Shown here: piece by piece, positions 51,223 through 60,756 of the stretch
Position numbering within the stretch: position 1 is the first letter of the stretch
Layout: every line of letters starts with the position of its first letter
Source of the DNA: Pectobacterium brasiliense
GTDB taxonomy: Bacteria; Pseudomonadota; Gammaproteobacteria; Enterobacterales; Enterobacteriaceae
Assembly (NCBI RefSeq): GCF_016950255.1
Contig: NZ_JACGFN010000001.1
Location: 310,001 to 374,000 of the forward strand
Length of the DNA: 64,000 nt
Reading direction: 5' to 3'
Translations under genes and position numbers: made by a program
The notes under the pieces: generated by a model
Told to the model about the DNA's origin: nothing
Database searches by the model: none
Seen by the model: the letters and a program-made list of their open reading frames with translations, nothing else

Positions 51223-51966
51223 ATGGCAGGTCATAGTAAGTGGGCTAACACAAAGCATCGTAAAGCAGCACAGGACGCCAAACGCGGTAAAATCTTTACC
51301 AAGATTATCCGCGAACTGGTTACCGCAGCCCGTCTGGGCGGTGGCGATCCGGGTTCTAACCCACGTCTGCGCGCCGCGATCGATAAAGCTCTGTCCAACA
51401 ACATGACGCGCGATACGCTGAACCGCGCGATTGCCCGTGGCGTCGGCGGTGACGATGATGCCAACATGGAAACCATCATTTATGAAGGCTACGGCCCGGG
51501 CGGCACGGCCGTCATGGTGGAATGCCTGAGTGACAACCGTAACCGTACCGTTTCCGAAGTGCGTCACGCGTTTACAAAAACCGGCGGCAACCTGGGTACC
51601 GATGGCTCCGTTTCGTACCTTTTCACCAAGAAAGGCGTTATTTCTTACGCGCCGGGTCTGGATGAAGATGCGGTAATGGATGCGGCGCTGGAAGCCGGTG
51701 CCGATGATGTCGTGACGTATGACGACGGTGCGATTGACGTCTTCACGCCGTGGGAAACGTTCGGTGATGTGAAGGACGCGTTAGATGCAGCTGGCCTGAA
51801 AGCGGAGTCGGCTGAAGTGTCGATGATTCCGTCTACCAAGGCGGATATGGATGCAGAAACGGCACCGAAGCTGATGCGTCTGATCGATATGCTGGAAGAC
51901 TGCGACGATGTACAGGAGGTTTACCACAACGGTGAGATCTCCGATGAGGTGGCTGAACTGCTGTAA
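51223..51966 (+). CDS. yebC: YebC/PmpR family protein
   Basis: YebC-family proteins are widespread cytoplasmic proteins reported both as transcription regulators and, more recently, as factors that help ribosomes with difficult proline stretches. The 247 residues begin [20 protein letters not shown], the family hallmark, followed by [22 protein letters not shown]. Three domains are expected. CGGAGATTTTT precedes the ATG. It is 23 nt after nudB and upstream of ruvC, the usual yebC-ruvC order. Confidence 0.95.
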   Translation: MAGHSKWANTKHRKAAQDAKRGKIFTKIIRELVTAARLGGGDPGSNPRLRAAIDKALSNNMTRDTLNRAIARGVGGDDDANMETIIYEGYGPGGTAVMVECLSDNRNRTVSEVRHAFTKTGGNLGTDGSVSYLFTKKGVISYAPGLDEDAVMDAALEAGADDVVTYDDGAIDVFTPWETFGDVKDALDAAGLKAESAEVSMIPSTKADMDAETAPKLMRLIDMLEDCDDVQEVYHNGEISDEVAELL

Positions 51967-52046
51967 TGGCAGATCGGTAATGCAACGTAGCAACAGCTAT
52001 CCACACGGGCGAATCGGCGGAGCGGCACGATGACAGTCGTAGCACT

Positions 52047-52568
52047 ATGACAATAATAGTAGGCATTGACCCCGGTTCGCGCGTGACGGGTTATGGCATT
52101 ATCCGTCAGCAGGGTCGTCATCTGACGTATCTTGGCAGCGGTTGTATCCGTACCGTGGTGGATGACATGCCCACGCGGCTTAAACTGATTTACGCAGGTG
52201 TCAGTGAAATCATTACGCAATTTCGCCCAGACTGTATGGCGATTGAGCAGGTTTTCATGGCGAAAAACCCAGATTCAGCCTTGAAGCTGGGGCAGGCGCG
52301 CGGTGTGGCTATCGTCGCGGGTGTGAATCAGGATCTGCCCGTGTTTGAGTACGCGGCGCGGTTGGTGAAGCAAACCGTGGTAGGAACGGGCGCGGCGGAT
52401 AAAAAGCAGGTGCAGCATATGGTTCGCTCGCTGCTGAAACTGTCGGCCAGTCCGCAGGCGGATGCCGCCGACGCGCTGGCGATTGCCATTACTCACTGCC
52501 ACTTTAGCCAAAACCTGCTGCGAACCGCGGCGGTGAAAGTGAACCCGCTGGCAGGAAGACTGCGCTGA
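52047..52568 (+). CDS. ruvC: RuvC, Holliday junction resolvase
   Basis: RuvC is the dimeric endonuclease that cuts Holliday junctions held by RuvAB. Its 173 residues equal the E. coli length. The first catalytic Asp lies in [14 protein letters not shown], a Glu in [12 protein letters not shown], and C-terminal acidic residues in [15 protein letters not shown]. The ribosome binding site is weak. It is separated from ruvAB by a palindrome that reads both as a LexA box and as a terminator stem, consistent with the separate SOS regulation of ruvAB known in E. coli. Confidence 0.96.
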   Translation: MTIIVGIDPGSRVTGYGIIRQQGRHLTYLGSGCIRTVVDDMPTRLKLIYAGVSEIITQFRPDCMAIEQVFMAKNPDSALKLGQARGVAIVAGVNQDLPVFEYAARLVKQTVVGTGAADKKQVQHMVRSLLKLSASPQADAADALAIAITHCHFSQNLLRTAAVKVNPLAGRLR

Positions 52569-52574
52569 AACAGG

Positions 52575-52601
52575 AGGCTGGATATTCATCCAGCCTTTTT
52601 T
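52575..52601 (+). promoter_or_regulatory. LexA (SOS) box of ruvAB, also a possible ruvC terminator
   Basis: CTGGATATTCATCCAG at 52578-52593 is almost identical to the E. coli ruvAB SOS box (CTGGATATCTATCCAG). The full palindrome AGGCTGGAT/ATCCAGCCT (52575-52596) is followed by TTTTTTA, so the same DNA can act as an intrinsic terminator for ruvC. Confidence 0.82.
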
Positions 52602-52607
52602 ATGTTA

Positions 52608-52626
52608 TATACTCGTCATACTTCAA
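52608..52626. repeat. fragment of a dispersed intergenic repeat (copy B)
   Basis: TATACTCGTCATACTTCAA, nearly the same as the start of the copy at 19123. It lies between the SOS box and ruvA, within the ruvA leader. Confidence 0.5.
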
Positions 52627-52659
52627 GCCATTCTTTCCCTACGTAAAAGGAAGCGCAAC

Positions 52660-53277
52660 GTGATAGGTCGTCTCAGAGGCATTATTCTGGAAAAACAGCC
52701 GCCGCAGGTGCTGATAGAAGCTAACGGCGTGGGTTACGAAGTCCATATGCCGATGACGTGCTTTTACGAACTCCCTGAACTCAATCAGGAAGCGATCATC
52801 TTTACCCATTTTGTTGTCCGCGAAGATGCACAGCTGCTGTTCGGTTTTAATGATAAGCAGGAGAGGGCGCTGTTTCGTGAACTGATCAAAGTGAATGGCG
52901 TCGGGCCGAAGCTGGCGCTGGCGATCCTCTCCGGGATGTCTGCGACGCAATTTGTCAGCGCGGTTGAGCGCGAAGAAATCGGCGCGTTGATTAAACTGCC
53001 GGGCGTCGGTAAGAAAACGGCTGAAAGGCTGGTCGTTGAAATGAAAGATCGCTTCAAAGGCTTGAGCGGCGATCTGTTCAATCCGGTCAGCGATATTCCG
53101 CTGGCCTCACCCGCTGCCGCAGACAGTCGTGTTAGCGATCCAGAAACAGAAGCCGCAGCGGCACTGGTTGCACTGGGCTATAAACCACAGGAAGCTAGCC
53201 GCATGATTTCCAAGATTGCGCGTCCCGATGCTGACTGTGAAACCCTGATCAGGGACGCACTGCGCGCGGCGCTGTGA
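52660..53277 (+). CDS. ruvA: RuvA, Holliday junction DNA-binding subunit
   Basis: RuvA is the tetrameric subunit that binds the four-way junction and loads the RuvB motors. The 205 residues (E. coli 203) start [18 protein letters not shown] from GTG 52660, with AAAAGGAAG upstream. Domain I is an OB fold (1-64). Domain II has two helix-hairpin-helix motifs ([13 protein letters not shown] and [13 protein letters not shown]). Domain III (about 158-205) contacts RuvB. The stop is 7 nt before ruvB. Confidence 0.97.
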   Translation: MIGRLRGIILEKQPPQVLIEANGVGYEVHMPMTCFYELPELNQEAIIFTHFVVREDAQLLFGFNDKQERALFRELIKVNGVGPKLALAILSGMSATQFVSAVEREEIGALIKLPGVGKKTAERLVVEMKDRFKGLSGDLFNPVSDIPLASPAAADSRVSDPETEAAAALVALGYKPQEASRMISKIARPDADCETLIRDALRAAL

Positions 53278-53284
53278 GGTACTA

Positions 53285-54295
53285 ATGATAGAAGCCGATC
53301 GTTTAATTTCCGCTGACGCCGTCCCAGAAGAAGAATTTATCGACCGTGCGATCCGCCCTAAATTGCTCAACGAGTATGTGGGGCAGCCGCAGGTACGTGA
53401 GCAGATGGAAATTTTTATTCAGGCTGCCCGTAAACGCGGAGATGCGCTGGATCATCTGCTCATTTTTGGTCCTCCCGGTCTGGGGAAAACGACGCTGGCG
53501 AATATTGTCGCTAATGAAATGGGCGTAAATATGCGCACGACGTCGGGCCCGGTGCTGGAAAAAGCCGGCGACCTCGCCGCGCTGTTGACTAACCTCGAAC
53601 CGCATGATGTGCTGTTCATCGATGAAATCCACCGCCTGTCGCCCGTTGTGGAAGAAGTGCTGTATCCGGCGATGGAAGACTATCAGTTGGATATCATGAT
53701 CGGCGAAGGACCGGCTGCCCGTTCGATCAAACTCGATTTGCCGCCATTCACGCTGGTTGGCGCAACAACGCGTGCTGGCTCGTTAACCTCGCCGCTACGC
53801 GATCGTTTCGGCATTGTGCAACGTTTGGAGTTTTATAAAGTTGAGGATTTGCAGTATATCGTCAGCCGCAGCGCACAGTGTTTAGGGCTGGATCTGACAT
53901 CCGAGGGCGCGCTTGAAGTGGCGCGGCGCGCGCGGGGGACGCCGCGTATTGCCAACCGACTATTGCGACGGGTGCGCGACTTCTCCGAAGTTAAATCGGA
54001 AGGGGCGATTACCGGTGATGTGGCGACGCAGGCGCTGGATATGTTGGCGGTGGATAGCGAAGGCTTTGACTACATGGACCGTAAGCTGCTGTTGGCGATC
54101 ATCGATAAATTCATGGGCGGCCCCGTTGGGCTGGACAATTTAGCGGCAGCGATTGGCGAAGAGCGTGAAACCATTGAAGACGTGCTGGAGCCGTTTCTGA
54201 TTCAGCAAGGGTTCATTCAGCGTACCCCGCGCGGTCGAATGGCGACGCAGCATGCCTATCGTCATTTTGGCTTAACGCGTGAAGATTTAAGTTAA
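53285..54295 (+). CDS. ruvB: RuvB, Holliday junction branch-migration ATPase
   Basis: RuvB is the hexameric AAA+ motor that drives branch migration with RuvA. It has 336 residues, as in E. coli. Walker A is GPPGLGKTT, Walker [10 protein letters not shown], sensor 1 VGATTRAG, arginine finger region PLRDRFG, and the C-terminal winged helix ends with [20 protein letters not shown] 53285 follows ruvA closely. In E. coli the znu genes come soon after; here a sugar-uptake cluster intervenes. Confidence 0.98.
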   Translation: MIEADRLISADAVPEEEFIDRAIRPKLLNEYVGQPQVREQMEIFIQAARKRGDALDHLLIFGPPGLGKTTLANIVANEMGVNMRTTSGPVLEKAGDLAALLTNLEPHDVLFIDEIHRLSPVVEEVLYPAMEDYQLDIMIGEGPAARSIKLDLPPFTLVGATTRAGSLTSPLRDRFGIVQRLEFYKVEDLQYIVSRSAQCLGLDLTSEGALEVARRARGTPRIANRLLRRVRDFSEVKSEGAITGDVATQALDMLAVDSEGFDYMDRKLLLAIIDKFMGGPVGLDNLAAAIGEERETIEDVLEPFLIQQGFIQRTPRGRMATQHAYRHFGLTREDLS

Positions 54296-54330
54296 CGAGT
54301 GAAAAAACGTATCGCTTAAGAAATGCTACT

Positions 54331-54354
54331 CAGGGAGACCACGCGGTCTCCCTG
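54331..54354. terminator. hairpin between convergent ruvB and the porin gene
   Basis: A perfect 10-bp stem CAGGGAGACC (54331-54340) and GGTCTCCCTG (54345-54354) with a 4-nt loop. Neither side has a strong T-run, so termination is likely but less certain. Confidence 0.6.
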
Positions 54355-54365
54355 ACGTTATGTGA

Positions 54366-55745
54366 TTAGAACCAGGCTTCCCACATTGCCCCAACGTTGA
54401 ACGAATCGAGCTGCGTGTTGACGCCGGTCGTTGTCCGCGCGGTGTGCTTGTTATCCACTTCCCCGCCGGTGACATAGAAGCGCAGCATTGGTCTGAACTC
54501 CGGTCCCATGGCGATCGAGACATTCTGGGAAAGCGTCAGCTTCCACCCTTTGTTATCACCCCCCTGACCGTAATCTACATGCTGATAGCCCGCTTCAAGC
54601 CAGGTGGAATGCACATCATTCCAGAAATACATCGGACGAACGATGGCATTGTAGTTACGACGATCGTCCTGACTGGCTGAGTCATTCGAGTAGTCGTGGT
54701 AGGCCAGCAGGTATTCGACCTGCGTTTGCTGTGTGAATTTGTATTTGCCTTCAAAGCTGGCATAGAAGGTTTTCAGGTTCTCCGTTTTGTTGTAAACGCT
54801 GTTATCCGCATTGTTTGAATAGCGAGTGATAAACTGATTGAGGCTATTTTTCCCTGTGTGGCTCAGAACCGCGCCGCCTTGCCAGGCTTTCAGACGCGCA
54901 TCGTTATCTACTGCTTTCGAGTCAAACCCGTAGTTTGCGTACAGCGCGAGATCCAACGGCCCCAGCTTGATGCCATGCACTTTGGACGTCAGCGCGTAAT
55001 TACCTTTATCGCCCGTGCCGGAACTGCCAGTACAGCTGATGCGTGAAGGGTTCGCATTATTCGTGATCACTTCGGGGTTACAGGATTCTACGGCCGCGAC
55101 GGCCGCGACATCAAATTGAATACCGCCGAGATCAAGGTTCTTTATCCCTGCGCCCTGACCGTCATGGTTCATCCAGAAATAGTCGTTAATACCTTGCTGT
55201 GGGCGTTGGTGGAAATCACGTCCGGCCCAGAGATAGGCGTTTGGCTGAGAAGCAAAAAGGTTGGTGACGCCCGCATAGGCTTTTTTCAGGTTAACTTCGT
55301 CGCCCCAGTGGTCGATCATCACGACGACATCCCAGATTGCGCCGTTGTCACTCTTGAAGGCCTTGGAAAGCTGGAATTCACCGCCATTGCCTTCGTTGCC
55401 CAGACGACCCAGCGCGGAGGCACCGTTATAGGAACCGTCAACCGCAACATATTTCTGGTCACCGCTCTGGAATTGCGCCCCATAACGCGCATAGCCTGTG
55501 AAGTTGATGCCATAAGGTATCGCCATGTCAGGTGTCTTGGGTGCGTCCGGCGTGGTCAGCGGGTCGACCTGCTTGCTGGCAATCGCATCTAATTTGGCCT
55601 GACGCTCGGCCAGCGCTTTTTCTACGGCCTGAGCAACGATACGATCTAATTGCTCTTGAGTAATAACGTCTTGTGCAAATGCGGAACCGGAGCAAAGGGC
55701 AGCCAGCACCGCCAGCGTAACGGGCAGTTTTTTGGAATTTGTCAT
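54366..55745 (-). CDS. LamB-family carbohydrate porin
   Basis: This is an outer-membrane sugar porin of the LamB/ScrY/BglH family, expected to form an 18-stranded trimeric channel. From ATG 55745 it has 459 residues; another ATG six bases upstream is possible but abuts the ribosome binding site. The signal peptide ends GSAFA. An N-terminal periplasmic segment (ITQEQLDRIVAQAVEKALAERQAK) looks like the coiled coil of ScrY-type porins. LamB landmarks are GYARYGAQFQSG, WAGRDFHQRP and YFWMNHDGQGAGI, and the protein ends with Phe (EAWF). It is the last gene of the IIC-IIA-porin set, so it probably admits the PTS sugar. Confidence 0.88.
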   Translation of the reverse strand: MTNSKKLPVTLAVLAALCSGSAFAQDVITQEQLDRIVAQAVEKALAERQAKLDAIASKQVDPLTTPDAPKTPDMAIPYGINFTGYARYGAQFQSGDQKYVAVDGSYNGASALGRLGNEGNGGEFQLSKAFKSDNGAIWDVVVMIDHWGDEVNLKKAYAGVTNLFASQPNAYLWAGRDFHQRPQQGINDYFWMNHDGQGAGIKNLDLGGIQFDVAAVAAVESCNPEVITNNANPSRISCTGSSGTGDKGNYALTSKVHGIKLGPLDLALYANYGFDSKAVDNDARLKAWQGGAVLSHTGKNSLNQFITRYSNNADNSVYNKTENLKTFYASFEGKYKFTQQTQVEYLLAYHDYSNDSASQDDRRNYNAIVRPMYFWNDVHSTWLEAGYQHVDYGQGGDNKGWKLTLSQNVSIAMGPEFRPMLRFYVTGGEVDNKHTARTTTGVNTQLDSFNVGAMWEAWF

Positions 55746-55909
55746 AGTCATCTCAATTCGGTAAGTTATTTTCAGACAATAACCATCCCGCTCTGATTGA
55801 CGTGAATAATGGTACGGCGCTCAGAACAAGGTGATTGTTATTTTTTACAGGTACAGTTTAATTAAATAACTGACGTAATCGACCCTCCCTATAAGGGTAT
55901 TAAAATGAA

Positions 55910-56218
55910 CTATTGTCTCTGGTAAAGATGAATAATTTCTTCAGATAATTCGCGAGCGAGTAATGATGTCATTAAATGGTCCTGAGCATGCACCATAATT
56001 AACGTCATCGGCTGTCTGGCTTCTCCTGCATCCTGCTCAATCAGCTGGGTCTGCATCTGGTGGGCTTTACGCGCATAACCATCGGCTTCCTTCAGCAGAT
56101 TTTTGGCTTCATCAATGTTGCCTTTGCGCGCGGCGTGTAGCGCCTCAAAACACAGGCTGCGCGATTGTCCAGCATTGACGATAATTTCCATTACTGCATC
56201 TTCTAATGTAATCATCAT
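55910..56218 (-). CDS. PTS lactose/cellobiose-family IIA component
   Basis: This is a cytoplasmic PTS phosphocarrier that takes phosphate from HPr and passes it to a IIB protein. From ATG 56218 (AGGT upstream) it has 102 residues starting MMITLEDAVMEIIVNAGQSR; a longer frame from 56254 has no ribosome binding site. The phosphorylated histidine is in MVHAQDHLMTS, followed by LARELSEEIIHLY, both diagnostic of the Lac/Chb IIA family. The helical trimer fold is expected. It lies between the IIC gene and the porin gene, all on the minus strand. No IIB gene is present in the cluster. Confidence 0.9.
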   Translation of the reverse strand: MMITLEDAVMEIIVNAGQSRSLCFEALHAARKGNIDEAKNLLKEADGYARKAHQMQTQLIEQDAGEARQPMTLIMVHAQDHLMTSLLARELSEEIIHLYQRQ

Positions 56219-56373
56219 ATGACCTATTTTTATGTGAACGAATATTCGCAGCATGTATTTTCTATGCCGCGCTCTTGAATGTCGTTTAGGTCGGTGAATG
56301 TGAATAATAAAAACATCCGACCCTGAACGCTTTATTTTCTATTTAATATCTATTGCTGTTTTTATTAACCCCA

Positions 56374-57702
56374 TTAATTACTGCTCACTGTTTTCGTCAG
56401 TGACAGGTCGCCCTGTATTTTTTGTTCCTCGGTTTTCATTAATGTGCGTTCATAAGCCCGCAGGAACGGCAAATACATCAGCGCGGAAAACACCATGCAC
56501 AGCAGGCACATAATTAGCGGGCTGAAACTCCAGTTTGCAGCCCACGATGCACCAATGGGAGCCGGTGTTGTCCACGGCGTCAACGACACTACCTGCGCCA
56601 GCCATCCCATCTTGGTTGCAGTGTAAGCCAGCACGGCGTTAACCATCGGTACGAAGACAAAGGGGAGGAACAGCATTGGATTCATGATGATGGGCGCGCC
56701 GAACATGATCGGCTCGTTGATGTTAAAGAAGCTGGGTACGACGCCCATTCTGCCGATGGTGCGCAAGTGCGTAACCTTGCTGCGTAACAGCAGAAATGCC
56801 AGCGGTAGCGTCGAACCGACGCCGCCAATCAACAGATAGTGATCCCAAAATCCCTGTAAATAGATATGTGGCAAGACTTCACCGGCTGCCAGCGCAGCCT
56901 GATTCACGGCCAGATTGGTCATCCAGAATGGATTCATGATGCCTGTGACAATCAGCGAACCGTGAATCCCCGAAAACCAGAAAAGCTGACACAGCAGCAC
57001 GGACAGAAGGATGGCAGGCAGCGAGTCTGAGGCGGACACCAGCGGTGCCAGCAGGTGCATAATCGCTTCGGGAATGATCATGCCTGTTTGCGCTGCAATG
57101 AAGAGATTGAGCGGATGCAGCGTTGCGACGATCACTAACACGGGAATGAGGATTTCAAACGAGCGAGCGACCCCCGTCGGGACTTCTTTCGGTAAGCGAA
57201 TAGTAATGTTGTGCTTTTTCAGCGCCGCATAAACTTGGGTGGCATAGATAGACGTCAGTAAGGCGGTGAAGATCCCTTGTCCTGACAGATACTCGGTGGA
57301 AAGCTTGTCATCGGCGTAAGGCGCGGCGACAAGCAGGAAAGCCATAAACGCCAGCAGGCCGGACATGACGGAATCGAGATTAAGCTGTCGCCCCAAACTG
57401 GCACCCACACCCACGGAGATGAAAAAGGTCATGAGCCCCATACTCAGCTCGAAAGGCAGCATCAGCTGTGCGCGATAGGTGATAGAAAAATCGAGCCAGG
57501 TACGGGCGAATCCGACAGTAGTATCGGCGGAAAAGGGAGGGAAAATAAACACCAGCATAAATGAGCCGATGATCATAAAAGGTAGCGCGGCGGTAAAGCC
57601 ATCGCGGATAGCGATCACATACTTTTGTTGCCCTAAACGCCCAGCCAGCGGGGTAATCGATTGTTCGATAGCGGCAATCATTGATTGATATACGGAACTC
57701 AT
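56374..57702 (-). CDS. PTS lactose/cellobiose-family IIC permease
   Basis: This is the membrane permease of a PTS of the lactose-N,N'-diacetylchitobiose-beta-glucoside family. ATG 57702, six nt after AAGGTG, gives 442 residues beginning MSSVYQSMIAAIEQSITPLAG. About ten hydrophobic helices are visible. Family segments include RDGFTAALPFMIIGSFMLVF, FWFSGIHGSLIVTGIMNPFW, NINEPIMFGAPIIMNPML and PWTTPAPIGA. It is the first gene of the IIC-IIA-porin transcription unit, divergent from the LacI-type regulator. The sugar is likely a beta-glucoside or other disaccharide, but sequence alone does not decide. Confidence 0.92.
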   Translation of the reverse strand: MSSVYQSMIAAIEQSITPLAGRLGQQKYVIAIRDGFTAALPFMIIGSFMLVFIFPPFSADTTVGFARTWLDFSITYRAQLMLPFELSMGLMTFFISVGVGASLGRQLNLDSVMSGLLAFMAFLLVAAPYADDKLSTEYLSGQGIFTALLTSIYATQVYAALKKHNITIRLPKEVPTGVARSFEILIPVLVIVATLHPLNLFIAAQTGMIIPEAIMHLLAPLVSASDSLPAILLSVLLCQLFWFSGIHGSLIVTGIMNPFWMTNLAVNQAALAAGEVLPHIYLQGFWDHYLLIGGVGSTLPLAFLLLRSKVTHLRTIGRMGVVPSFFNINEPIMFGAPIIMNPMLFLPFVFVPMVNAVLAYTATKMGWLAQVVSLTPWTTPAPIGASWAANWSFSPLIMCLLCMVFSALMYLPFLRAYERTLMKTEEQKIQGDLSLTKTVSSN

Positions 57703-57928
57703 GTGAACACCTTTTTCGTGTATCGCCATAGCAGCGACAGATCGTCACCCAGTATGTTATCGCCACGTTGTACGCCGTAACCCATTGTTTCTAGATATCT
57801 TACGGAAATGTCGCGTGTGGCAGTCTTTTATAAACGTGAGCCTATACCTGTTATCTTTCTTCCGCTGCGGACCGCATTTTCCGCCACGCACAATGTAAAA
57901 AGTTATTGCTAATATGATTGGATATCAT

Positions 57929-57946
57929 ATGGAAACCGTTTTCCAT
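57929..57946. promoter_or_regulatory. LacI-family operator
   Basis: ATGGAAACCGTTTTCCAT is an 18-bp palindrome with one mismatched pair and a central CG, the usual form of LacI/GalR-family operators. It lies 227 bp upstream of the IIC start. Confidence 0.78.
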
Positions 57947-57962
57947 GCAAAGAAAAGAGAAG

Positions 57963-57978
57963 TGTGATGACCGTCAAG
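57963..57978. promoter_or_regulatory. candidate CRP site
   Basis: TGTGA-TGACCG-TCAAG matches the CRP consensus TGTGA-N6-TCACA except for one base in the right half. Catabolite control would be expected for a sugar PTS operon. Confidence 0.45.
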
Positions 57979-58159
57979 ATGTGATGATTTCTGGCGGTAT
58001 TAATTAGATTTACGTCACATCTTATTGGTAGAAATACGCATTGGATGTTAAACGGATAATCGGTTTCCATGCTGGATAGAAACGGTTATACTGCGAGGCA
58101 ACGCAATGCGCGGTTGGTATTCAGGGTTTTGAGTCAGATTTAGCGTTTTCCAGGGGCAA

Positions 58160-59122
58160 ATGATGTCTACAATCAACGATGTATCGCGTTTAGCTGGGGT
58201 GTCTAAAGCCACAGTCTCCCGTGTGTTGAGTGGTTCACGCGGCGTAAAGGAAGCAAGCCGCCTTGCGGTGTTAAAAGCGGTTGATGAGCTTAAATATCGG
58301 CCGAATGTCATCGCCCAATCGCTGTTAAGTCAATCAACCGGATGTATTGGCGTCATTTGCGCTCAGGACAACATCAACCAGACGACCGGCTACCTTTATG
58401 CGCTGGAAAAGCACTTTAGCCGACATCAAAAGCATCTCTTGCTGCGCTTTGCCAGCAGCAGGGCTGAAGTGATGAGCGTGCTTGATGAGCTGACCAGCGG
58501 CCTGTGTGATGACATTTTAATCATCGGTGCGCGTTTTCCACTGAATCTGGCCGATAAGAACATTATTCTGATCGATTGTATGGAAACGGATACCACGAAT
58601 AGCCTGCAATTCGATCACGCTTTCGCCACGGAAACCGCATGTAATTACCTAATTCGACAGGGAAGACGGCAAATTGCGCTGATCAATCCCGCCGCCAGCA
58701 GTTCAGCGGAGCAGGTGCTTTTGGGGTATAAGCGGGCGCTGGAAAATAACTTCTTACCGTTCAACCGCAACCTGATCTTTATGGATGCATCTTCATCGTC
58801 GTCGGTGGCACTACAAGTGTTGCTCAATAACAGCACGACGCTGAATTTCAATGCGCTTCTGGTGGCGGATGAGCTGGAAGCCAAACGGGTTATTACGCAG
58901 CTTCAAGCGTTTAACAAATCCGTGCCAAAAGACATCATGGTATTCAGCCTGGCGGGGTCTCTCGATATTCCGGGCATTCCGGCGATACCGGCCATTGAAT
59001 ATTCGATGGATGCGGTGGCGGCCAGAATCGTGTCCTGGCTCAATGAGAAAACGCAGGACGTGCTGGGATCGTATGTTTTGCGGGGTGATTTAATCATTCC
59101 AGATATGGCTAACCGGAAATAA
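58160..59122 (+). CDS. LacI-family transcriptional repressor of the PTS cluster
   Basis: This is a LacI/GalR-type repressor. The 320 residues start MMSTINDVSRLAGVSKATVSRVLSG, a standard helix-turn-helix and hinge region; the hinge reaches YRPNVIAQSLLSQ. The rest is a periplasmic-binding-protein-like effector domain with GCIGVICAQDNI and CNYLIRQGRRQIALINP. The ligand is presumably the sugar imported by the neighbouring PTS or its phosphate. The gene is divergent from the IIC gene, with a matching palindrome in between, which indicates local control and possibly autoregulation. A terminator follows the stop. Confidence 0.92.
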   Translation: MMSTINDVSRLAGVSKATVSRVLSGSRGVKEASRLAVLKAVDELKYRPNVIAQSLLSQSTGCIGVICAQDNINQTTGYLYALEKHFSRHQKHLLLRFASSRAEVMSVLDELTSGLCDDILIIGARFPLNLADKNIILIDCMETDTTNSLQFDHAFATETACNYLIRQGRRQIALINPAASSSAEQVLLGYKRALENNFLPFNRNLIFMDASSSSSVALQVLLNNSTTLNFNALLVADELEAKRVITQLQAFNKSVPKDIMVFSLAGSLDIPGIPAIPAIEYSMDAVAARIVSWLNEKTQDVLGSYVLRGDLIIPDMANRK

Positions 59123-59142
59123 ACGCTGTCCGTGCGGTCTTC

Positions 59143-59182
59143 AAAAGCCCTTCTGAATCACGTATTCGGAAGGGCTTTTTGT
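59143..59182. terminator. terminator between the LacI-type gene and znuB
   Basis: AAAAGCCCTTC (59143-59153) pairs with GAAGGGCTTTT (59169-59179), with further pairing TGAAT/ATTCG inside. T and A runs on the two sides suit both convergent genes. Confidence 0.9.
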
Positions 59183-59192
59183 TATTGATTAT

Positions 59193-59978
59193 CTAGGCGG
59201 GTTGTCGCTTAATCAGGCTGACAATAAACAGCAGCGATGCGCACAGCACCACAGACGGCCCAGCGGGCGTATTGTAGCCAGCTGAAAAGGCCAAACCGCC
59301 CGTTACGGCAATCATTCCCACAATAATCGCGATGCTTGCCATTTGTTCCGGTGTCCGTGCGAAGCGTCTGGCGCTTGCCGCAGGAATAATCAGCAGTGAC
59401 GTAATGATCAGCGCCCCAACAAATTTCATGGCGATACCAATTGTTAACGCGGTGGTCAGCATCAAGAGCAGCTTGGTGCGCTGTAGCTTCACGCCATCCA
59501 CGTGCGCCAACTCTGGGCTGATCGTCATAGAAAGTAATGCGCGCCACTGCCAGCACATAATGGCCACCACAACGATGACGCCAGAGGCGATCACCCACAG
59601 ATCCTCTGTTGTGACAGAGAGCAAATCGCCAAACAGATAAGCCATCAAGTCCACGCGCACGTTATTCATCAGGCTGACGACCACCAATCCAAGCGACAGA
59701 GCGCTGTGTGCCATGATGCCGAGTAACGTATCGATAGCAAGATAGGGGCGTCGCTCCAGCCAAACAAGCCCCAACGCCAGAATGAGCGTCACGGCAATAA
59801 CGGCAGCGAACAGGTTGATGTTCAGCAGCAGGCCGAAGGCGACGCCGAGTAAAGACGCGTGCGCCAGCGTGTCACCGAAGTAAGACATCCGTCGCCAGAC
59901 GACGAATGAACCGAGCGGGCCTGCCGCAATCGCCAGTAAAATCCCCGCCAGCCAACCGGGAAACAGCAGTTCTATCAT
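59193..59978 (-). CDS. znuB: ZnuB, zinc ABC transporter permease
   Basis: ZnuB is the inner-membrane permease of the high-affinity zinc importer ZnuABC. It has 261 residues as in E. coli. About seven to eight helices are visible. It starts [20 protein letters not shown] and includes [23 protein letters not shown], the coupling segment of the ABC-3 family. The ATG overlaps the znuC stop by 4 nt (ATGA), so translation is coupled. It converges on the LacI-type gene. Confidence 0.96.
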   Translation of the reverse strand: MIELLFPGWLAGILLAIAAGPLGSFVVWRRMSYFGDTLAHASLLGVAFGLLLNINLFAAVIAVTLILALGLVWLERRPYLAIDTLLGIMAHSALSLGLVVVSLMNNVRVDLMAYLFGDLLSVTTEDLWVIASGVIVVVAIMCWQWRALLSMTISPELAHVDGVKLQRTKLLLMLTTALTIGIAMKFVGALIITSLLIIPAASARRFARTPEQMASIAIIVGMIAVTGGLAFSAGYNTPAGPSVVLCASLLFIVSLIKRQPA

Positions 59979-60733
59979 GCGTCGTTTCCACCTTGTCTTT
60001 TCAAAATGATACGTCCTTGCAGATCGTGACGATGATTGTGATGGTGGCGGTAAATCGCCAATTGCTCCGCGCCGCGGTGGCCGAACATCGCTAAAAATTC
60101 GGGATGAAGCGAAACGACCTCAGGCGTGCCGGAGCAGCAAACATGTTGATTAAGGCACAGGACTTCATCGGTTTTCGCCATCACCAAATGCAGATCGTGT
60201 GACACCATCAGTACGCCGCAGTGAAATTCCTGCCGCAATTGGTTAATGAGATCGTACAGCGCAAGTTGCCCATTGACGTCGACCCCCTGCGTCGGCTCAT
60301 CCAGTACCAACAGTTGGGGCTGGTTGAGCAGCGCGCGTGCCAACAGCACACGTTGGGTTTCGCCACCGGAAAGTTTCTGCATCGGCTGTTCCAGCAGATG
60401 TGCAGCCTGAACTCGCTTAAGCGCCGGTAAAATATCCTGCTTTTTCACGCCGGGGCGCAGCTGCATAAAACGGCTGACGGTCAAGGGCAAGGTGGTATCC
60501 AGATGCAGCTTCTGCGGAACGTAGCCGATACGCAAAGCGGGATCCCGTACCAATGAGCCGGAGGTGGGGGACAGTAGACCCAATACCACGCGCACCAGCG
60601 TCGATTTCCCTGCGCCATTCGGCCCGAGCAGCGTCAGAATTCGTCCTGCCTGCAAGGTAAGAGAGATATCTGACAGAACCTTTCGGCTGCCAAATGTAAC
60701 TGAAATATTATTAAGTGATACCAGTGTGGACAT
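59975..60733 (-). CDS. znuC: ZnuC, zinc ABC transporter ATPase
   Basis: ZnuC is the cytoplasmic ATPase of ZnuABC. From ATG 60733 it has 252 residues (E. coli 251), beginning [15 protein letters not shown]; the open frame upstream crosses the Zur operator and is not coding. Walker A is GPNGAGKST, signature LSGGETQRV, Walker [12 protein letters not shown]-loop MVSHDLH. The C-terminus is histidine-rich ([11 protein letters not shown]), as in E. coli ZnuC. The gene is divergent from znuA and shares a control region with it. Confidence 0.96.
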   Translation of the reverse strand: MSTLVSLNNISVTFGSRKVLSDISLTLQAGRILTLLGPNGAGKSTLVRVVLGLLSPTSGSLVRDPALRIGYVPQKLHLDTTLPLTVSRFMQLRPGVKKQDILPALKRVQAAHLLEQPMQKLSGGETQRVLLARALLNQPQLLVLDEPTQGVDVNGQLALYDLINQLRQEFHCGVLMVSHDLHLVMAKTDEVLCLNQHVCCSGTPEVVSLHPEFLAMFGHRGAEQLAIYRHHHNHRHDLQGRIILKRQGGNDA

Positions 60734-60756
60734 AGAATTCGGTTTGCATAACCCAT

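Larger units (their letters stand above)
57703..58159. promoter_or_regulatory. divergent control region of the PTS operon and its repressor
   Basis: This 457-bp region separates the PTS operon from the LacI-type gene. It contains a strong LacI-family palindrome at 57929-57946, a half-site CGGTTTCCAT at 58061-58070 near the repressor start, and a CRP-like TGTGA-N6-TCAAG at 57963-57978. A second weaker CRP-like site lies around 58004-58019 (TCACA half). Promoters were not assigned. Confidence 0.6.
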
